This document shows positions 51,999 through 60,583 of a DNA stretch of 64,000 bases, one piece after another. The first letter of the stretch is position 1; the number at the start of each line of letters is the position of its first letter. The DNA lies in NCBI RefSeq assembly GCF_009720365.1, contig NZ_ML769312.1, forward strand, positions 434,001 through 498,000, given 5' to 3'. Source of the DNA: Catellatospora paridis. GTDB taxonomy: Bacteria > Actinomycetota > Actinomycetes > Mycobacteriales > Micromonosporaceae. Under the pieces are notes generated by a model. It was not told the origin of the DNA. It was given only the letters and a program-made list of their open reading frames with translations, and searched no databases. The position numbers and the translations under genes were made by a program.

Positions 51999-52928
51999 TC
52001 AGGTCGGCGGCCAGGAGCCGGTGATGTCGTCGGCGACCTCGTGCAGCAACCGCAGGAACGTCGCCACCATGGGCGTGACGCCGTGGTCGGCCGCGGTGAC
52101 GGCGTAGAGGCTGCGGCTCAGCTCCGACCCAGCCAGTCCGCGGTGGACGGTGCCGGGCAGGTGCGTCAGCGCCAGGCGCGACACCAGCGCCACCCCGACG
52201 CCCGTGGCCACGAACGCCTGCGCGACGTCATAGGACTCGGTCTCGAATCGCACCCGCGGCACGAAGCCCGCCGCGGCGGCGGCCCGGTCGAACTGGGCGC
52301 GGGCCGCATGACCCGCCCGGATCGTCACCCACGCCTCGTCGCGCAGCCGCCCGAGGTCGATCGCGGACGCCGACGCGTCCCGCGCCAACTCGTGGTCGTC
52401 CGGCAGCACGACCACCATGGGGTCGATGAGCAGCGGATGCAGCCGGACGTGGTCCGGCGGCACGGGCGGCCGATCCCACGCCGCGACGACCGCGACGTCC
52501 ATCTCGCCCGCCGCGACCGCGGGAACACCACGATCGGACGTGATGTCCATGATCGATAGATCGGTGGCCGGATACCTGTGCCGCAGCGCGGTGAGCGCGG
52601 CCGGCAGCACGTGCAGGGCCGCGGCCTGGAACGCCCCGATCCGCAGCCGCAGCGACAGCCGCCCGAGCAGGCCGTCCAGGTCGGTTGCAGCCCTGGCGGT
52701 CTCCTCGTCGATCACCCGGCCGTGGCCGGCCAGCAGCATCCCGGCCTCGGTCAGCGTGGCTCCCCGCGGTCCGCGCCGCACCAGGCGCGCCCGGCAGTCG
52801 CGCTCCGCCTTCGCCACCTGCTGGGTCACCGCCGCCGGTGTCAGCCCGAGCGCCTGCGCGGCCGCCGCCAGCGACCCGTGCCGGTCGATGAGCGCGAGCA
52901 GCCGCAGCGCCTCGGGGCCTAGTGCCAT
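51999..52928 (-). CDS. LysR-family transcriptional regulator
   Basis: 309 residues. The helix-turn-helix is at the N-terminus (ALIDRHGSLAAAAQALGLTPAAVTQQVAKAER), followed by a substrate-binding domain of two lobes (about 90-300) with LRIGAFQAAALHVLPAAL and ESYDVAQAFVATGVGVALVSRLAL. It is divergent from a LysE-type exporter gene 70 bases away, the standard arrangement in which the regulator senses the exported amino acid or related compound. The gap (52929-52998) has A/T-rich TTAA pieces but no operator I can define. Confidence 0.9.
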   Translation of the reverse strand: MALGPEALRLLALIDRHGSLAAAAQALGLTPAAVTQQVAKAERDCRARLVRRGPRGATLTEAGMLLAGHGRVIDEETARAATDLDGLLGRLSLRLRIGAFQAAALHVLPAALTALRHRYPATDLSIMDITSDRGVPAVAAGEMDVAVVAAWDRPPVPPDHVRLHPLLIDPMVVVLPDDHELARDASASAIDLGRLRDEAWVTIRAGHAARAQFDRAAAAAGFVPRVRFETESYDVAQAFVATGVGVALVSRLALTHLPGTVHRGLAGSELSRSLYAVTAADHGVTPMVATFLRLLHEVADDITGSWPPT

Positions 52929-52998
52929 TCACAAAGCTTAAGTCAGGCGTCATGATCTTTAACTTCTCTGAACACCGGTTCCTTGCCATCGTGGAGGC

Positions 52999-53625
52999 AT
53001 GCCTACGCACCTTCCGCTGTTCATCGGCACCACCTGGCTGCTGGCCATGCTGCCCGGCGCCGGACAGGCGCTGATGCTGCGCCAGACCCTGCACGGTGGA
53101 CCCCGCGCGGCGTGGGCGAGCATCGCCGGCACCTGCACCGGCCTGCTCACCTGGACCGTCGCCGCCGCTGCGGGGCTGTCGGCGGTGCTGCTGGCCAACC
53201 CGCACGCCTACACCCTGCTGCGGCTGGCCGGCGGTGTCGTGCTCGCCCTGCTCGGCGTCAGCACGCTGCGCGCCATGCGCCGGCAGCCGGCGACCGGCCC
53301 GGCACCCTCACCCGTGATCGACACCCGCGGCCGCTGGGGCGCGTACACCGCCGGACTGGCCACCAATCTCGGCAACCCCAAGGCCGGCGTCTTCGCCGTC
53401 TCCCTGCTGCCGCAGTTCGTCACCCACAACGGGCCGGTGTTCGCCTCGAGCGTCGCCCTCGGTGCGCTGTGGGCACTGGTCACCGCCGGCTGGTACGTGC
53501 TGTTCACCTGGGCGGTCAACCGCGGTCGCACTCTCGTGTCGAAGCCGGCGGTCCACCGCAGGCTGCAACTGCTCACCGGCGGCACGCTCGTGTGCCTCGG
53601 CGCGGCGGTGGCGCTGGGCGGGTGA
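52999..53625 (+). CDS. LysE/RhtB-family exporter
   Basis: 208 residues with five or six membrane helices and the LysE/RhtB pattern: an N-terminal LPGAGQALMLRQTLHGGPRAAWASIAGTCTG (normally PGP), a central GVVLALLGVSTL and the second conserved piece GLATNLGNPKAGVFAVSLLPQFV. It should export an amino acid or derivative; the divergent LysR gene probably controls it. GGAGG lies before the ATG. The last 318 bases are overlapped by the frame of the convergent MFS gene. Confidence 0.88.
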   Translation: MPTHLPLFIGTTWLLAMLPGAGQALMLRQTLHGGPRAAWASIAGTCTGLLTWTVAAAAGLSAVLLANPHAYTLLRLAGGVVLALLGVSTLRAMRRQPATGPAPSPVIDTRGRWGAYTAGLATNLGNPKAGVFAVSLLPQFVTHNGPVFASSVALGALWALVTAGWYVLFTWAVNRGRTLVSKPAVHRRLQLLTGGTLVCLGAAVALGG

Positions 53626-54837
53626 GGCCCGACCGGGTCGCCCCGGCGTCGACGGCGGCAGCACGACGGCGGCCACGGCCGCTGTGCCCAGCACCGCGGC
53701 GCTGAACGCGATCAGGGCCGTGCCCAGTCCGGCGAGCGCCACGACTGCCGGGGCGATCAGCGCGCCGACGACCGCCGCCGTGGAGTCGCCGGCGTAGAAG
53801 GCGGCGGAGACCCGTCCGAGCACCTCATCCGGCGTCGACGCCTGCACCCGGTGCCCGGTGACGATCTGCGCCACCGCCCCGGGCACCCCGCAGACCGTCA
53901 CGGCGATGACAGCGGCCTGCGGCGTCGTCGCCGTGAACATCGCCAGGAAGCAGAGCCCGACCGCCGCGTACGCGATCGTGAGGACCGTGCGGGTCGCATA
54001 CCGCGAGATCAGGGTCTTGCTGATCGCGGATCCACACAGATAGCCGACGCCCAGGCCGGCGATGAGGTGGCCCAGGGTCTGACCGGAGGCGTGGAGCCGG
54101 TCGGCGACGAAGGGGATCAGCAGCGCAGTGAGCGAGGCGTTGGCGGTCCAGTAGATCCCGCTGGTCGTCAGCAGGCCCCGCAGCAGGGGAGTGCGGACTA
54201 TGTGACGCATCCCTGCGCGCAACTCGGCGGTGATCCGCCGGGTGGTCCTGCGCGGCGGCGCGACCGGGATGGCGGTGATGGTCATGACGATCGCGGCGGC
54301 GGCGAGGTAACTCGCGACGTCGACGAGGACGACGGCCTGGAACCAGCCGCGGGCCACGAGATAGGTGCCCAGCAGTGGGCCGAGCATCCGGAAGGCGCTG
54401 TTGACGAAGGCCGACAGGGCGTTGGCCGAGGCGAGGTCGGGTTCGTTGCCCACGACTGCCGGTGTCACGGCCGCGAGCGCGGGCCGCAGGAAGCAGACCG
54501 CGACACTCTCCACGAGCAGGCCCACGTAGATGAAGGCCAGGCGGTCGGCGTCGGTGGCCAGTGTCATCAGAGCCACGCCCACCGCGCTCGCCAGGTTGGC
54601 GATGACGATGATCCTCCTGCGATGCCACCGGTCGGTCACCACACCCGCCCACGGCCCGATCGCCACCGCGGGCAGTGCCTGGACGGCCAGGGCGATCCCG
54701 GTCGACATCGCCGACCCGGTCAGCAGGAAGGCCTGCAGCGGCACCGCCATCACCAGCAGCCAGGAGCCGAAAGAGTCGATCGTGGAGGCTGCCCAGAGGC
54801 GCCGGAAGCTCGGGTTGCGCAGCACGTTCGGCCACAT
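53308..54837 (-). CDS. MFS transporter with antisense-derived C-terminal extension
   Basis: The first 400 or so residues form a twelve-helix MFS protein of the macrolide-exporter/enterobactin-exporter type: NPSFRRLWAASTIDSFGSWLLVMAVPL, GPWAGVVTDRWHRRRIIVIAN and RVSAAFYAGDSTAAVVGAL. After VVLPPSTPG, where relatives end, the frame stays open for another 110 or so low-complexity residues encoded antisense to the LysE gene. A lost stop codon or a frameshift near 53640 would explain it. The XRE-type gene is divergent, 48 bases away, and may regulate this exporter. Substrate unknown. Confidence 0.8.
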   Translation of the reverse strand: MWPNVLRNPSFRRLWAASTIDSFGSWLLVMAVPLQAFLLTGSAMSTGIALAVQALPAVAIGPWAGVVTDRWHRRRIIVIANLASAVGVALMTLATDADRLAFIYVGLLVESVAVCFLRPALAAVTPAVVGNEPDLASANALSAFVNSAFRMLGPLLGTYLVARGWFQAVVLVDVASYLAAAAIVMTITAIPVAPPRRTTRRITAELRAGMRHIVRTPLLRGLLTTSGIYWTANASLTALLIPFVADRLHASGQTLGHLIAGLGVGYLCGSAISKTLISRYATRTVLTIAYAAVGLCFLAMFTATTPQAAVIAVTVCGVPGAVAQIVTGHRVQASTPDEVLGRVSAAFYAGDSTAAVVGALIAPAVVALAGLGTALIAFSAAVLGTAAVAAVVLPPSTPGRPGRASPAQRHRRAEAHERAAGEQLQPAVDRRLRHESATAVDRPGEQHVPAGGDQCPQRTEGDARGEHRPVVGDELRQQGDGEDAGLGVAEIGGQSGGVRAPAAAGVDHG

Positions 54838-54885
54838 GGCTGCCGACCCTATTCCTACGGAACACTTTATGGCAAGATCTGTCCT

Positions 54886-55329
54886 GTGAGGATAGAAGAT
54901 CTCGGTGTACGGCTCCGTATGCGCCGTACGGCGGCGGGCCGCACGATCGCCTCCGTCGCGGTGGATGCGGGATTGTCCGTGCCCTACATCGCCAATCTGG
55001 AGAACGGACGGGGAAACCCGACGCTGTCCGCCGTGAGCAACCTCGCCGGTGCGCTCGGCGCGCGTCTCATCGTCGAGCTGGCCGACGGCGATCAGCGGGC
55101 GATCGAGGCGCCCACTGCGCTGCCCGACGCGCTGCTGCAGTTCTCCCGGTCCGCGCGGTTCGCGACCGAGGCCGCACGCATGGCGAAAGCGACCGGGACG
55201 CCCGAGACGACGCTGCGGGAACGCCTGCTCCATGCCATGGCGGGCATGGGTTCGCTGGCGACGCGGCCCCTGGAGGAGTCCGACTGGCACCGGATCCTCG
55301 ACACCGCTGTGCTGACCACGCGCGCCTGA
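54886..55329 (+). CDS. XRE-family helix-turn-helix regulator
   Basis: 147 residues. The N-terminal Cro/C1-type helix-turn-helix is clear: LGVRLRMRRTAAGRTIASVAVDAGLSVPYIANLENGRGNPTLSAVSNLAGAL. The rest (about 65-147) is helical and unrecognised. The GTG has no obvious ribosome site and the transcript may be leaderless. It faces the MFS gene across 48 bases, so one short region must hold both promoters; likely a local repressor of the exporter. Confidence 0.85.
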   Translation: MRIEDLGVRLRMRRTAAGRTIASVAVDAGLSVPYIANLENGRGNPTLSAVSNLAGALGARLIVELADGDQRAIEAPTALPDALLQFSRSARFATEAARMAKATGTPETTLRERLLHAMAGMGSLATRPLEESDWHRILDTAVLTTRA

Positions 55330-55360
55330 CCTCGGCCGCTCGCGCGGATATCCTGCGAAC

Positions 55361-55852
55361 ATGTCGGGTGCCACGAACCGTCCGTTGCTGTTCCTCGACG
55401 TCGACGGGCCGCTGCTTCCGTTCGGCATGACCGAGCAGCCCGAACGTCCCGCAGCACCCCCGCAACCAGGCGTACATCCCTTGCTGGCCCGGCTAGTCCC
55501 CGAGCACGGGCGCGCACTGTCGCGGTTGCCGTGCGATCTGGTATGGGCCACGACCTGGATGGACGATGCCAACGAGGTGATCGCGCCGAGGCTCGGGCTG
55601 CCGGAACTGCCCGTCGTGACCTGGCCCGGCGAGGACGATGAGGACACCCGGCTGCACTGGAAGACCCGTGGCCTGGTCGAGTGGGCGGCAGGTCGTTCGT
55701 TCGTCTGGGTCGACGACGAGATCACCGACGCGGACCGTGCCTGGGTGTCCGCGCATCATCACGGGCACGCACTGCTGCACCGCGTCGACGCCCGCACCGG
55801 TCTCACCGATGCCGACTTCGCCGTCATCGGCCGCTGGCTGACAGGGCTCTGA
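55361..55852 (+). CDS. HAD-like hydrolase domain protein
   Basis: 163 residues. LLFLDVDGPLLPFGM near the N-terminus holds the DxDGxL nucleophile motif (HAD motif I), LVWATTWMDDANEVIAPRLGLPELPVV has the Thr of motif II, and FVWVDDEITDADRAWV supplies the acidic motif IV pair. The short cap-less form is found in many actinobacteria annotated only as HAD-like. It starts 31 bases after the XRE gene, possibly in one transcript. Substrate unknown. Confidence 0.78.
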   Translation: MSGATNRPLLFLDVDGPLLPFGMTEQPERPAAPPQPGVHPLLARLVPEHGRALSRLPCDLVWATTWMDDANEVIAPRLGLPELPVVTWPGEDDEDTRLHWKTRGLVEWAAGRSFVWVDDEITDADRAWVSAHHHGHALLHRVDARTGLTDADFAVIGRWLTGL

Positions 55853-55990
55853 CGCTCCTGTCACACGCGTCAGCGCTTCCGTTGTCGGAATGCCGTCGTG
55901 GCGTTGTGAGGGCTCTGTCCGGGTGCCACAGTGCGTTGGCCTGCGGCGGTGTTCGCCCCGGGCGTTGCGGTAGCACGGTGGAGGGAACCA

Positions 55991-56563
55991 GTGAGTTTCA
56001 CGAAGGACGACGGCCCGGCGCTCGCCGGGTTCACGGCCGCGCTGCAGGCCGGCGGTTACGGGCTGCCCGATCCGTCGGTGGCCGGTCATGGGCACGCGCA
56101 CGGCACGGACGGCGTGTCGACGTCGGTGCGCACCGCGGTGCACCGCGGGCGGGAGATCCGGATCGAGACCACCTACAAGATCACGATCGACGGCAAGCCG
56201 CTGGAGGGCGGCCTGGAGGTGCTCGACAACGGCGCGGTGCACTACCACGGGCTGCCGCAGTACGCGCTGCCGTCGGCGATCGACATGTGCAAGCGGGTGC
56301 TGGACTACTTCGGCACCGAGCCGCCGGCCGTCGACGAGCTCGGCTGCCTGCTCGGCGAGCACGGCGAGCACTGCGGCAACGGCACCACCTGCTGCGTGGA
56401 CGACAAGGACCACCAGCACGGCACGGAGCACGAGCACGGTGCGGAGCACGAGCACGGTGCGGAGCAGGAGCACGGTGCGCAGCCGCAGCCGGCGGCGCCG
56501 GTCCCGGCGCAGCCGTCGCACGACCACGACCGGCACCAGCACCACGGGGAGGGGCACCGGTGA
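55991..56563 (+). CDS. MelC1-like tyrosinase copper chaperone with His-rich tail
   Basis: 190 residues. The middle (about 40-112) follows the MelC1 caddie pattern: HRGREIRIETTYKITIDGKPL, a turn, then DNGAVHYHGLPQYALPSAIDMCKRVLDYF, matching the part of MelC1 that feeds copper into tyrosinase. Classical MelC1 is shorter and has a signal peptide; none is seen here. The C-terminus (about 125-190) is an unusual His-rich tail including CC and three EHEHGA-type repeats, probably binding several coppers. GGAGGG sets the GTG. Its stop overlaps the tyrosinase GTG, so the two are coupled. Confidence 0.72.
   Translation: MSFTKDDGPALAGFTAALQAGGYGLPDPSVAGHGHAHGTDGVSTSVRTAVHRGREIRIETTYKITIDGKPLEGGLEVLDNGAVHYHGLPQYALPSAIDMCKRVLDYFGTEPPAVDELGCLLGEHGEHCGNGTTCCVDDKDHQHGTEHEHGAEHEHGAEQEHGAQPQPAAPVPAQPSHDHDRHQHHGEGHR
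56426..56479 (+). repeat. Three tandem 18-bp repeats in the His-rich tail
   Basis: Units GAGCACGAGCACGGTGCG at 56426 and 56444 are identical; the third at 56462 has one change (CAC to CAG). Each encodes EHEHGA or EQEHGA. Confidence 0.85.
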
Positions 56564-57552
56564 CCGCCGTCCGCGCTGACATCCAGACCTCCGACGCCGC
56601 CCGCGAGCGCTTCCTCGCCGGGGCCGTCGCGCTCAACGCCGAGCCGTCGGGCTACACCACCGCACAGCTCAACCAGCTGCTGTCGCCGTCGGTCCCGGGT
56701 TTTCGCCTGTACGGCGTGGACCAGCAGCTGACCACCTGGGACCTGTTCGTGCTGTGGCACTTCGTGGCGATGCAGATGCCCAGTAGTCCGACCCGCCCGA
56801 TGCGCAACCTGGCCCACGGCGGCCCGATCTTCCTGCCCTGGCACCGGATGTTCCTGCTGCGCCTGGAGCAGCAGATCCAGCGAGTCACCGGCGATCCGGA
56901 GGCCGGTCTGCCGTACTGGGACTGGACCGTCGACGGCGGGCTGCCCGCCGACCAGCAGCACACCAGTTCGCTGTGGGGCGCTGCGGCGCTGGGCGACGCG
57001 CGTGGCGACGTGGTCAGCGGCCCGCTGGCCGCGATGCGGGTGCGGCTGATGGGTTACGGCACGCAGCTGTGGTCGGTCGCGCCGCGCCCGCTGCAGCGCA
57101 ACGCCGGCACCGACGCCGACGTGCCCGGCCTGCCCGTCGCCGACGACGCCAAGTGGGTTCTCGAGGACGGGCTGGGCTACGACAGCGCGCCGTGGGACGT
57201 GAGCTCCGACGGGTTCCGCAACCGGGTGGAGGGCTGGCTCGATCCACGCCGGGTGGGCCAGGCGGGCAGCCCGCAGATGCACAACCGGGTGCACGTGTGG
57301 GTCGGCGGTGACATGGGCCCGGGCACCTCGCCCAACGATCCGCTGTTCTACCTCAACCACTGCAACGTGGACCGGTTGTGGGAGGCGTGGCTGACCCGCC
57401 GTGGGCGCAGCTACTCCCCGGGCGACGGCGACGAGCAGGTGCCGAGCGGGCAGGGTCTGAACGACACGATGGTCACGCTGCTCGGCGACCCGCTGACCCC
57501 GGCGCAGGTCCTCGATGCGTCAGCCTGGTACGGCTACGACTCGATCGGGTAG
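56560..57552 (+). CDS. Tyrosinase (type-3 copper oxidase)
   Basis: 330 residues. The dicopper ligands are visible: CuA His 67 (LWHF), His 86 (LAHGG) and His 95 (PWHRMFLLRLE); CuB His 241 and His 245 (HNRVHVWVGG) and His 267 (DPLFYLNHCNVDRLW). Length and spacing fit bacterial tyrosinases, slightly longer than Streptomyces MelC2 (about 275) because of extra residues between 130 and 230. It should oxidise monophenols or catechols to quinones. GGGGAGGGG and overlap with the MelC1-like stop show coupled translation with its probable chaperone. A strong terminator follows. Confidence 0.92.
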   Translation: MTAVRADIQTSDAARERFLAGAVALNAEPSGYTTAQLNQLLSPSVPGFRLYGVDQQLTTWDLFVLWHFVAMQMPSSPTRPMRNLAHGGPIFLPWHRMFLLRLEQQIQRVTGDPEAGLPYWDWTVDGGLPADQQHTSSLWGAAALGDARGDVVSGPLAAMRVRLMGYGTQLWSVAPRPLQRNAGTDADVPGLPVADDAKWVLEDGLGYDSAPWDVSSDGFRNRVEGWLDPRRVGQAGSPQMHNRVHVWVGGDMGPGTSPNDPLFYLNHCNVDRLWEAWLTRRGRSYSPGDGDEQVPSGQGLNDTMVTLLGDPLTPAQVLDASAWYGYDSIG

Positions 57553-57571
57553 ACCTGTCGAGCGAGTCCCC

Positions 57572-57617
57572 GAACGTTCGATGGCGCGGCTGGAATCTGC
57601 CGCGCCATCGAACGTTC
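57572..57617. terminator. Bidirectional terminator after the tyrosinase gene
   Basis: Perfect 18-base arms, the right one CCGCGCCATCGAACGTTC, enclose a ten-base loop, starting 20 bases after the tyrosinase stop and ending 15 before the convergent membrane gene stop. TTG follows. Confidence 0.8.
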
Positions 57618-57632
57618 TTGCGTGACCTGTGG

Positions 57633-59006
57633 TCAGGCGAAGTCGAACAGGGGCGGGAACGCCAGCACGACGATCCAGGCCCAGGCCGCGTACACCACGA
57701 GGTAGCGGGTCTGCCAGTGCTCCATCCTGCCGAAGGGCAGCCGGCCGCGGACGAAGCCGAGGAACAGCCAGGCCGACCAGGACAGGTTGGCCAGCAGGAC
57801 GAGGTTCTCGCCGAGTGCGGCCGTCTTGTTGGCGGTGAATCCGAATTCGGTGATCCGGCCGGTGATCGCGGCCAGCACCAGCACGTCGATGACGAGCGCG
57901 GTGACCACGAGGGCGAGCTGCAGCTTGTCGAAGACGCCGGGCTTGGCCGCGGGGTCGCGGGCCGAGATGGCGTACAGCAGCAGGCCGAGCACCACGACCA
58001 GCAGCAGGTCGAAGATGATGAGCACGTCGCGCTCGACGTCGATGCCGTTGCTGGTCCAGACGATCGCGCCGAGCAGGACCAGCAGCGTGACCGTGAACAG
58101 CGGGGTGAACACCCGGGTCAGCACCGGTGCCATGTTCTCGACGACGCTCTGCTTGGCCTCCACGAGCCAGGCCGCGACCACGACCCCGGCCATGGCGCCA
58201 CAGGGCACCAGCCACTGCCCGACGAACGTCTCCGCGTTCAGGCCGATGGCCGAGAAGGTGCCGACGGTGAAGGCGGTCAGCACACCGCCGCCGAGGGCGA
58301 TGAGCACGAAGTAGATGAACCATTCGCCGGTGAACCGGATGAAGTCCATCCGCCGCCGGTCGGACCGCCACTCGCCGCCGGTATAGGCGACACCCACCAC
58401 CAGCCACAGCGCGATCGGCAGGTGGATCATGGTCAGCACGATGGTCTGCGAGTCCATGGCCATCGGGTACGCGTTGGCCGCCACCGCGCCGAGGGCGAAC
58501 AGCGCGACCAGCACACCGATGACGCCGGGGCTGACCCGTCGCCGCCACGCGAAGTAGGCCGCCAGCGGAGCCAGCGCGAACAGGCCGAAGTTGCGCAGGT
58601 AGAAGCCGCCGTTGTTGTCGTCGGTGAAGTCCACGCCGAACAGGGTCGGCACCTTGAACGCCACCGCCGCGCCGACCGCGAAGGCGATCATGGTCGGCAG
58701 CTCGCGCCGCTTGCGGGAGGTCGGCGTGCCGGCGTCGTCGCCGGTCAGCACCAGCTGCTTCCAGAGGCGCTCGGAGTGCTCCCGGGCGAATTCGCGGGAC
58801 AGTTCGTCGAGGCTGCCCATGCGCTTGACGGCGATGAGGAACGCCTCGTCGCTGTGCAGGCCCGCCGCCGTGAGCTCGGCGATCCGGTCGCGCAGGTGGT
58901 CCTCCAGCTCCTCGGCGTCAGGCTGGTGCAGCTCCCGGCGGCGGCGCATGTAGGCGCGCCACTCGGCGATCTGCTTCTCGAGGTCGTTGTTGCTGTCGAC
59001 GGTCAT
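57633..59006 (-). CDS. Permease-prefix-domain membrane protein paired with PadR (copy 2)
   Basis: 457 residues. The N-terminal 80 residues are the helical permease prefix domain (IAEWRAYMRRRRELHQPDAEELEDHLRDRIAEL, FLIAVKRMGSLDELSREFA), followed by about ten hydrophobic segments without a known transporter motif. The ATG overlaps the stop of the PadR gene by four bases. Prefix domains are thought to let PadR-linked membrane proteins interact with cytoplasmic partners; the transported substance is unknown. Compare the pair at 38724-40018. Confidence 0.8.
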   Translation of the reverse strand: MTVDSNNDLEKQIAEWRAYMRRRRELHQPDAEELEDHLRDRIAELTAAGLHSDEAFLIAVKRMGSLDELSREFAREHSERLWKQLVLTGDDAGTPTSRKRRELPTMIAFAVGAAVAFKVPTLFGVDFTDDNNGGFYLRNFGLFALAPLAAYFAWRRRVSPGVIGVLVALFALGAVAANAYPMAMDSQTIVLTMIHLPIALWLVVGVAYTGGEWRSDRRRMDFIRFTGEWFIYFVLIALGGGVLTAFTVGTFSAIGLNAETFVGQWLVPCGAMAGVVVAAWLVEAKQSVVENMAPVLTRVFTPLFTVTLLVLLGAIVWTSNGIDVERDVLIIFDLLLVVVLGLLLYAISARDPAAKPGVFDKLQLALVVTALVIDVLVLAAITGRITEFGFTANKTAALGENLVLLANLSWSAWLFLGFVRGRLPFGRMEHWQTRYLVVYAAWAWIVVLAFPPLFDFA

Positions 59007-59377
59007 CCGGTCACGCCCCACGCGGATGCGGGGATCGGGCGCAGCGACGCCCCGGCGTTCCACACCCCGCGCAGGGTGTCGACGACCGCGGCCCACTGGC
59101 GGCGCTGCTCAGCCAGCTCCTTCAGGCCTTGGTCGGTGATGCGGTAGTACTTGCGGCGCCGCCCCTCCGCCGGGGTCTGCCACGTCGACTCGACGTGACC
59201 CAGCCGTTCCAGCCGGTGCAGCAGCGGGTAGAGCAAGCCGTCGGTCCATTCGAGATGGCCGCCGGACATTTCGTTGACCTGTTTGAGGATCGCGTAGCCA
59301 TAGCTCTCACCATCGGCCAGGATGCCCAGCACGAGGGGGGTAGCCGAGGCTGCGACGAGATCTTTCGTGATGTGCAC
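59003..59377 (-). CDS. PadR-family transcriptional regulator (copy 2)
   Basis: 124 residues: winged helix ASATPLVLGILADGESYGYAILKQVNEMSGGHLEWTDGLLYPLLHRLERLGHVES, wing EGRRRKYYRITDQG, then a helical end of about 30 residues. It likely binds the 36-base palindrome upstream and represses itself with the coupled membrane gene. The GTG is chosen because the PadR fold starts immediately after it; the ribosome site is weak. Confidence 0.88.
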   Translation of the reverse strand: MHITKDLVAASATPLVLGILADGESYGYAILKQVNEMSGGHLEWTDGLLYPLLHRLERLGHVESTWQTPAEGRRRKYYRITDQGLKELAEQRRQWAAVVDTLRGVWNAGASLRPIPASAWGVTG

Positions 59378-59390
59378 GAGGACACCGCCT

Positions 59391-59426
59391 ATACCTAGAA
59401 CTGCTATGCATACTAGTTCTAGGTAT
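59391..59426. promoter_or_regulatory. 36-bp near-perfect palindrome, probable PadR operator
   Basis: Perfect 12-base arms ATACCTAGAACT (59391-59402) and AGTTCTAGGTAT (59415-59426) surround a 12-base centre containing the palindrome TATGCATA; only two base pairs break the symmetry of the whole. It lies 13 bases from the PadR start and 26 bases before the divergent TPR gene, so it may control both. Length suits two PadR dimers. Confidence 0.75.
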
Positions 59427-59452
59427 GAGGCCGCGCAACATCCTCCGCGATC

Positions 59453-60583
59453 ATGGTGTGGGACCCTGGGCGGGTGCAGCAGGATCCACTCACCTCGGCC
59501 CAGCGGCTCGCGAGCCTCGGCGATCACGCCGGTGCGCTCCGGCTCGCCCGCGAGCTGGAGGCGCAGTACGCGCTGGAGGGCGACGACGGCGCGACCATGC
59601 TGGTCTGGGTCCGTCTCTTCATGGCGCGCTGGCTGGCCGTGCAGCAGGAGCCCGATCGGCCGGCCGCGCTGACCGTGCTCGACGCGGCCGAGACCGCCTG
59701 GCGCTCCCCGGCCGTCCAGGGGTCGGAGCTGGTGCACGTGCTGGGCGCCGAACTCATGTCCCTGCGCAGCTTCGTGCTGCGCCAGCTCGGCCACGCCGCG
59801 GCGAGCCTCGCGGCGGTCGAGCAGGCCCTGGAGCTGTTCACCGAGCTGGAGCAGACCGCGCCGGAGGTGCTGTCCGCGGTGGGACGGGTGCCGCTGCTGC
59901 TCAACCGGGGCGCGGCGTTGGCCGACCTGGGCCGGACCGCCGAGTCCCTCGCACCGCTGGCCCAGGCCCTCGACGTGCTGCGGGCCACCGCCCCCGGCAG
60001 CCACCGGGAGATCGAGATCGAGCTGCTCGTGCTGCAGGGCACGTCGCTGACCCTGCTCGGCCGCTTCGCCGACGCCGAGGCCGCCGAGGCGGAGGCGATC
60101 GCCCTTGCCCGCACGGAGACCGACCGGCCCGCTCGACACCTGCTCGCCACCGCGCTGACCAACCACGCCACCACGCTGACCCGCACCCGGCGCCTCGACG
60201 AGGCGCTCGCCGCCGTCGGTGAGGCGATGAGCGTGCTGCGGGCGCTCGACGGTGAGCCGGTGACGGCCGCGCAGCGCCGCCGCTGGGCGATGCCGCTGTC
60301 CACCGAGGCCGAGGTGCTGCTCGCGCAGGGACGCCGGGCCGACGCGGCGAGGTCCGCGCGGCGGGCCGAGCCCATCCTGCGCGAGTACGCCGAGCACGCG
60401 CCGATGCTGGTGGCGGGCTCCCTGGCCAACGTCTGCCTGCTCATCGGCGAGGCCGAGGACGACCCGGTTTACGCGGCGGAGGCGTTCGAGCGCCTGAACA
60501 CGTTGAACGACCTGTTCCCGGGCCGCTACGAGTACTGGTGGCGGCGTGCCGGGGAACTGGTCGCCCGGCTGCGGGCGAGCTGA
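59453..60583 (+). CDS. TPR-like helical repeat protein
   Basis: 376 residues, almost wholly helical, with TPR-type repeats: SAQRLASLGDHAGALRLARELEAQY, FVLRQLGHAAASLAAVEQALELF, GAALADLGRTAESLAPLAQALDVL, GTSLTLLGRFADAEAAEAEAIALA and EALAAVGEAMSVLRAL. It resembles the repeat part of LuxR/BTAD-type regulators without their DNA-binding domain, so it is probably a protein-binding scaffold. The start lies just to the right of the PadR-type operator. Function unknown. Confidence 0.72.
   Translation: MVWDPGRVQQDPLTSAQRLASLGDHAGALRLARELEAQYALEGDDGATMLVWVRLFMARWLAVQQEPDRPAALTVLDAAETAWRSPAVQGSELVHVLGAELMSLRSFVLRQLGHAAASLAAVEQALELFTELEQTAPEVLSAVGRVPLLLNRGAALADLGRTAESLAPLAQALDVLRATAPGSHREIEIELLVLQGTSLTLLGRFADAEAAEAEAIALARTETDRPARHLLATALTNHATTLTRTRRLDEALAAVGEAMSVLRALDGEPVTAAQRRRWAMPLSTEAEVLLAQGRRADAARSARRAEPILREYAEHAPMLVAGSLANVCLLIGEAEDDPVYAAEAFERLNTLNDLFPGRYEYWWRRAGELVARLRAS

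Noticed and set aside
53851-54885. Open frame on the plus strand leading into the XRE regulator
   Set aside because: It is antisense to the MFS gene and of R/D/G-rich shadow composition; the helix-turn-helix begins only after 54886.
56181-57360. Minus-strand frames opposite the tyrosinase genes
   Set aside because: No motif, while all six copper ligands are present on the plus strand.
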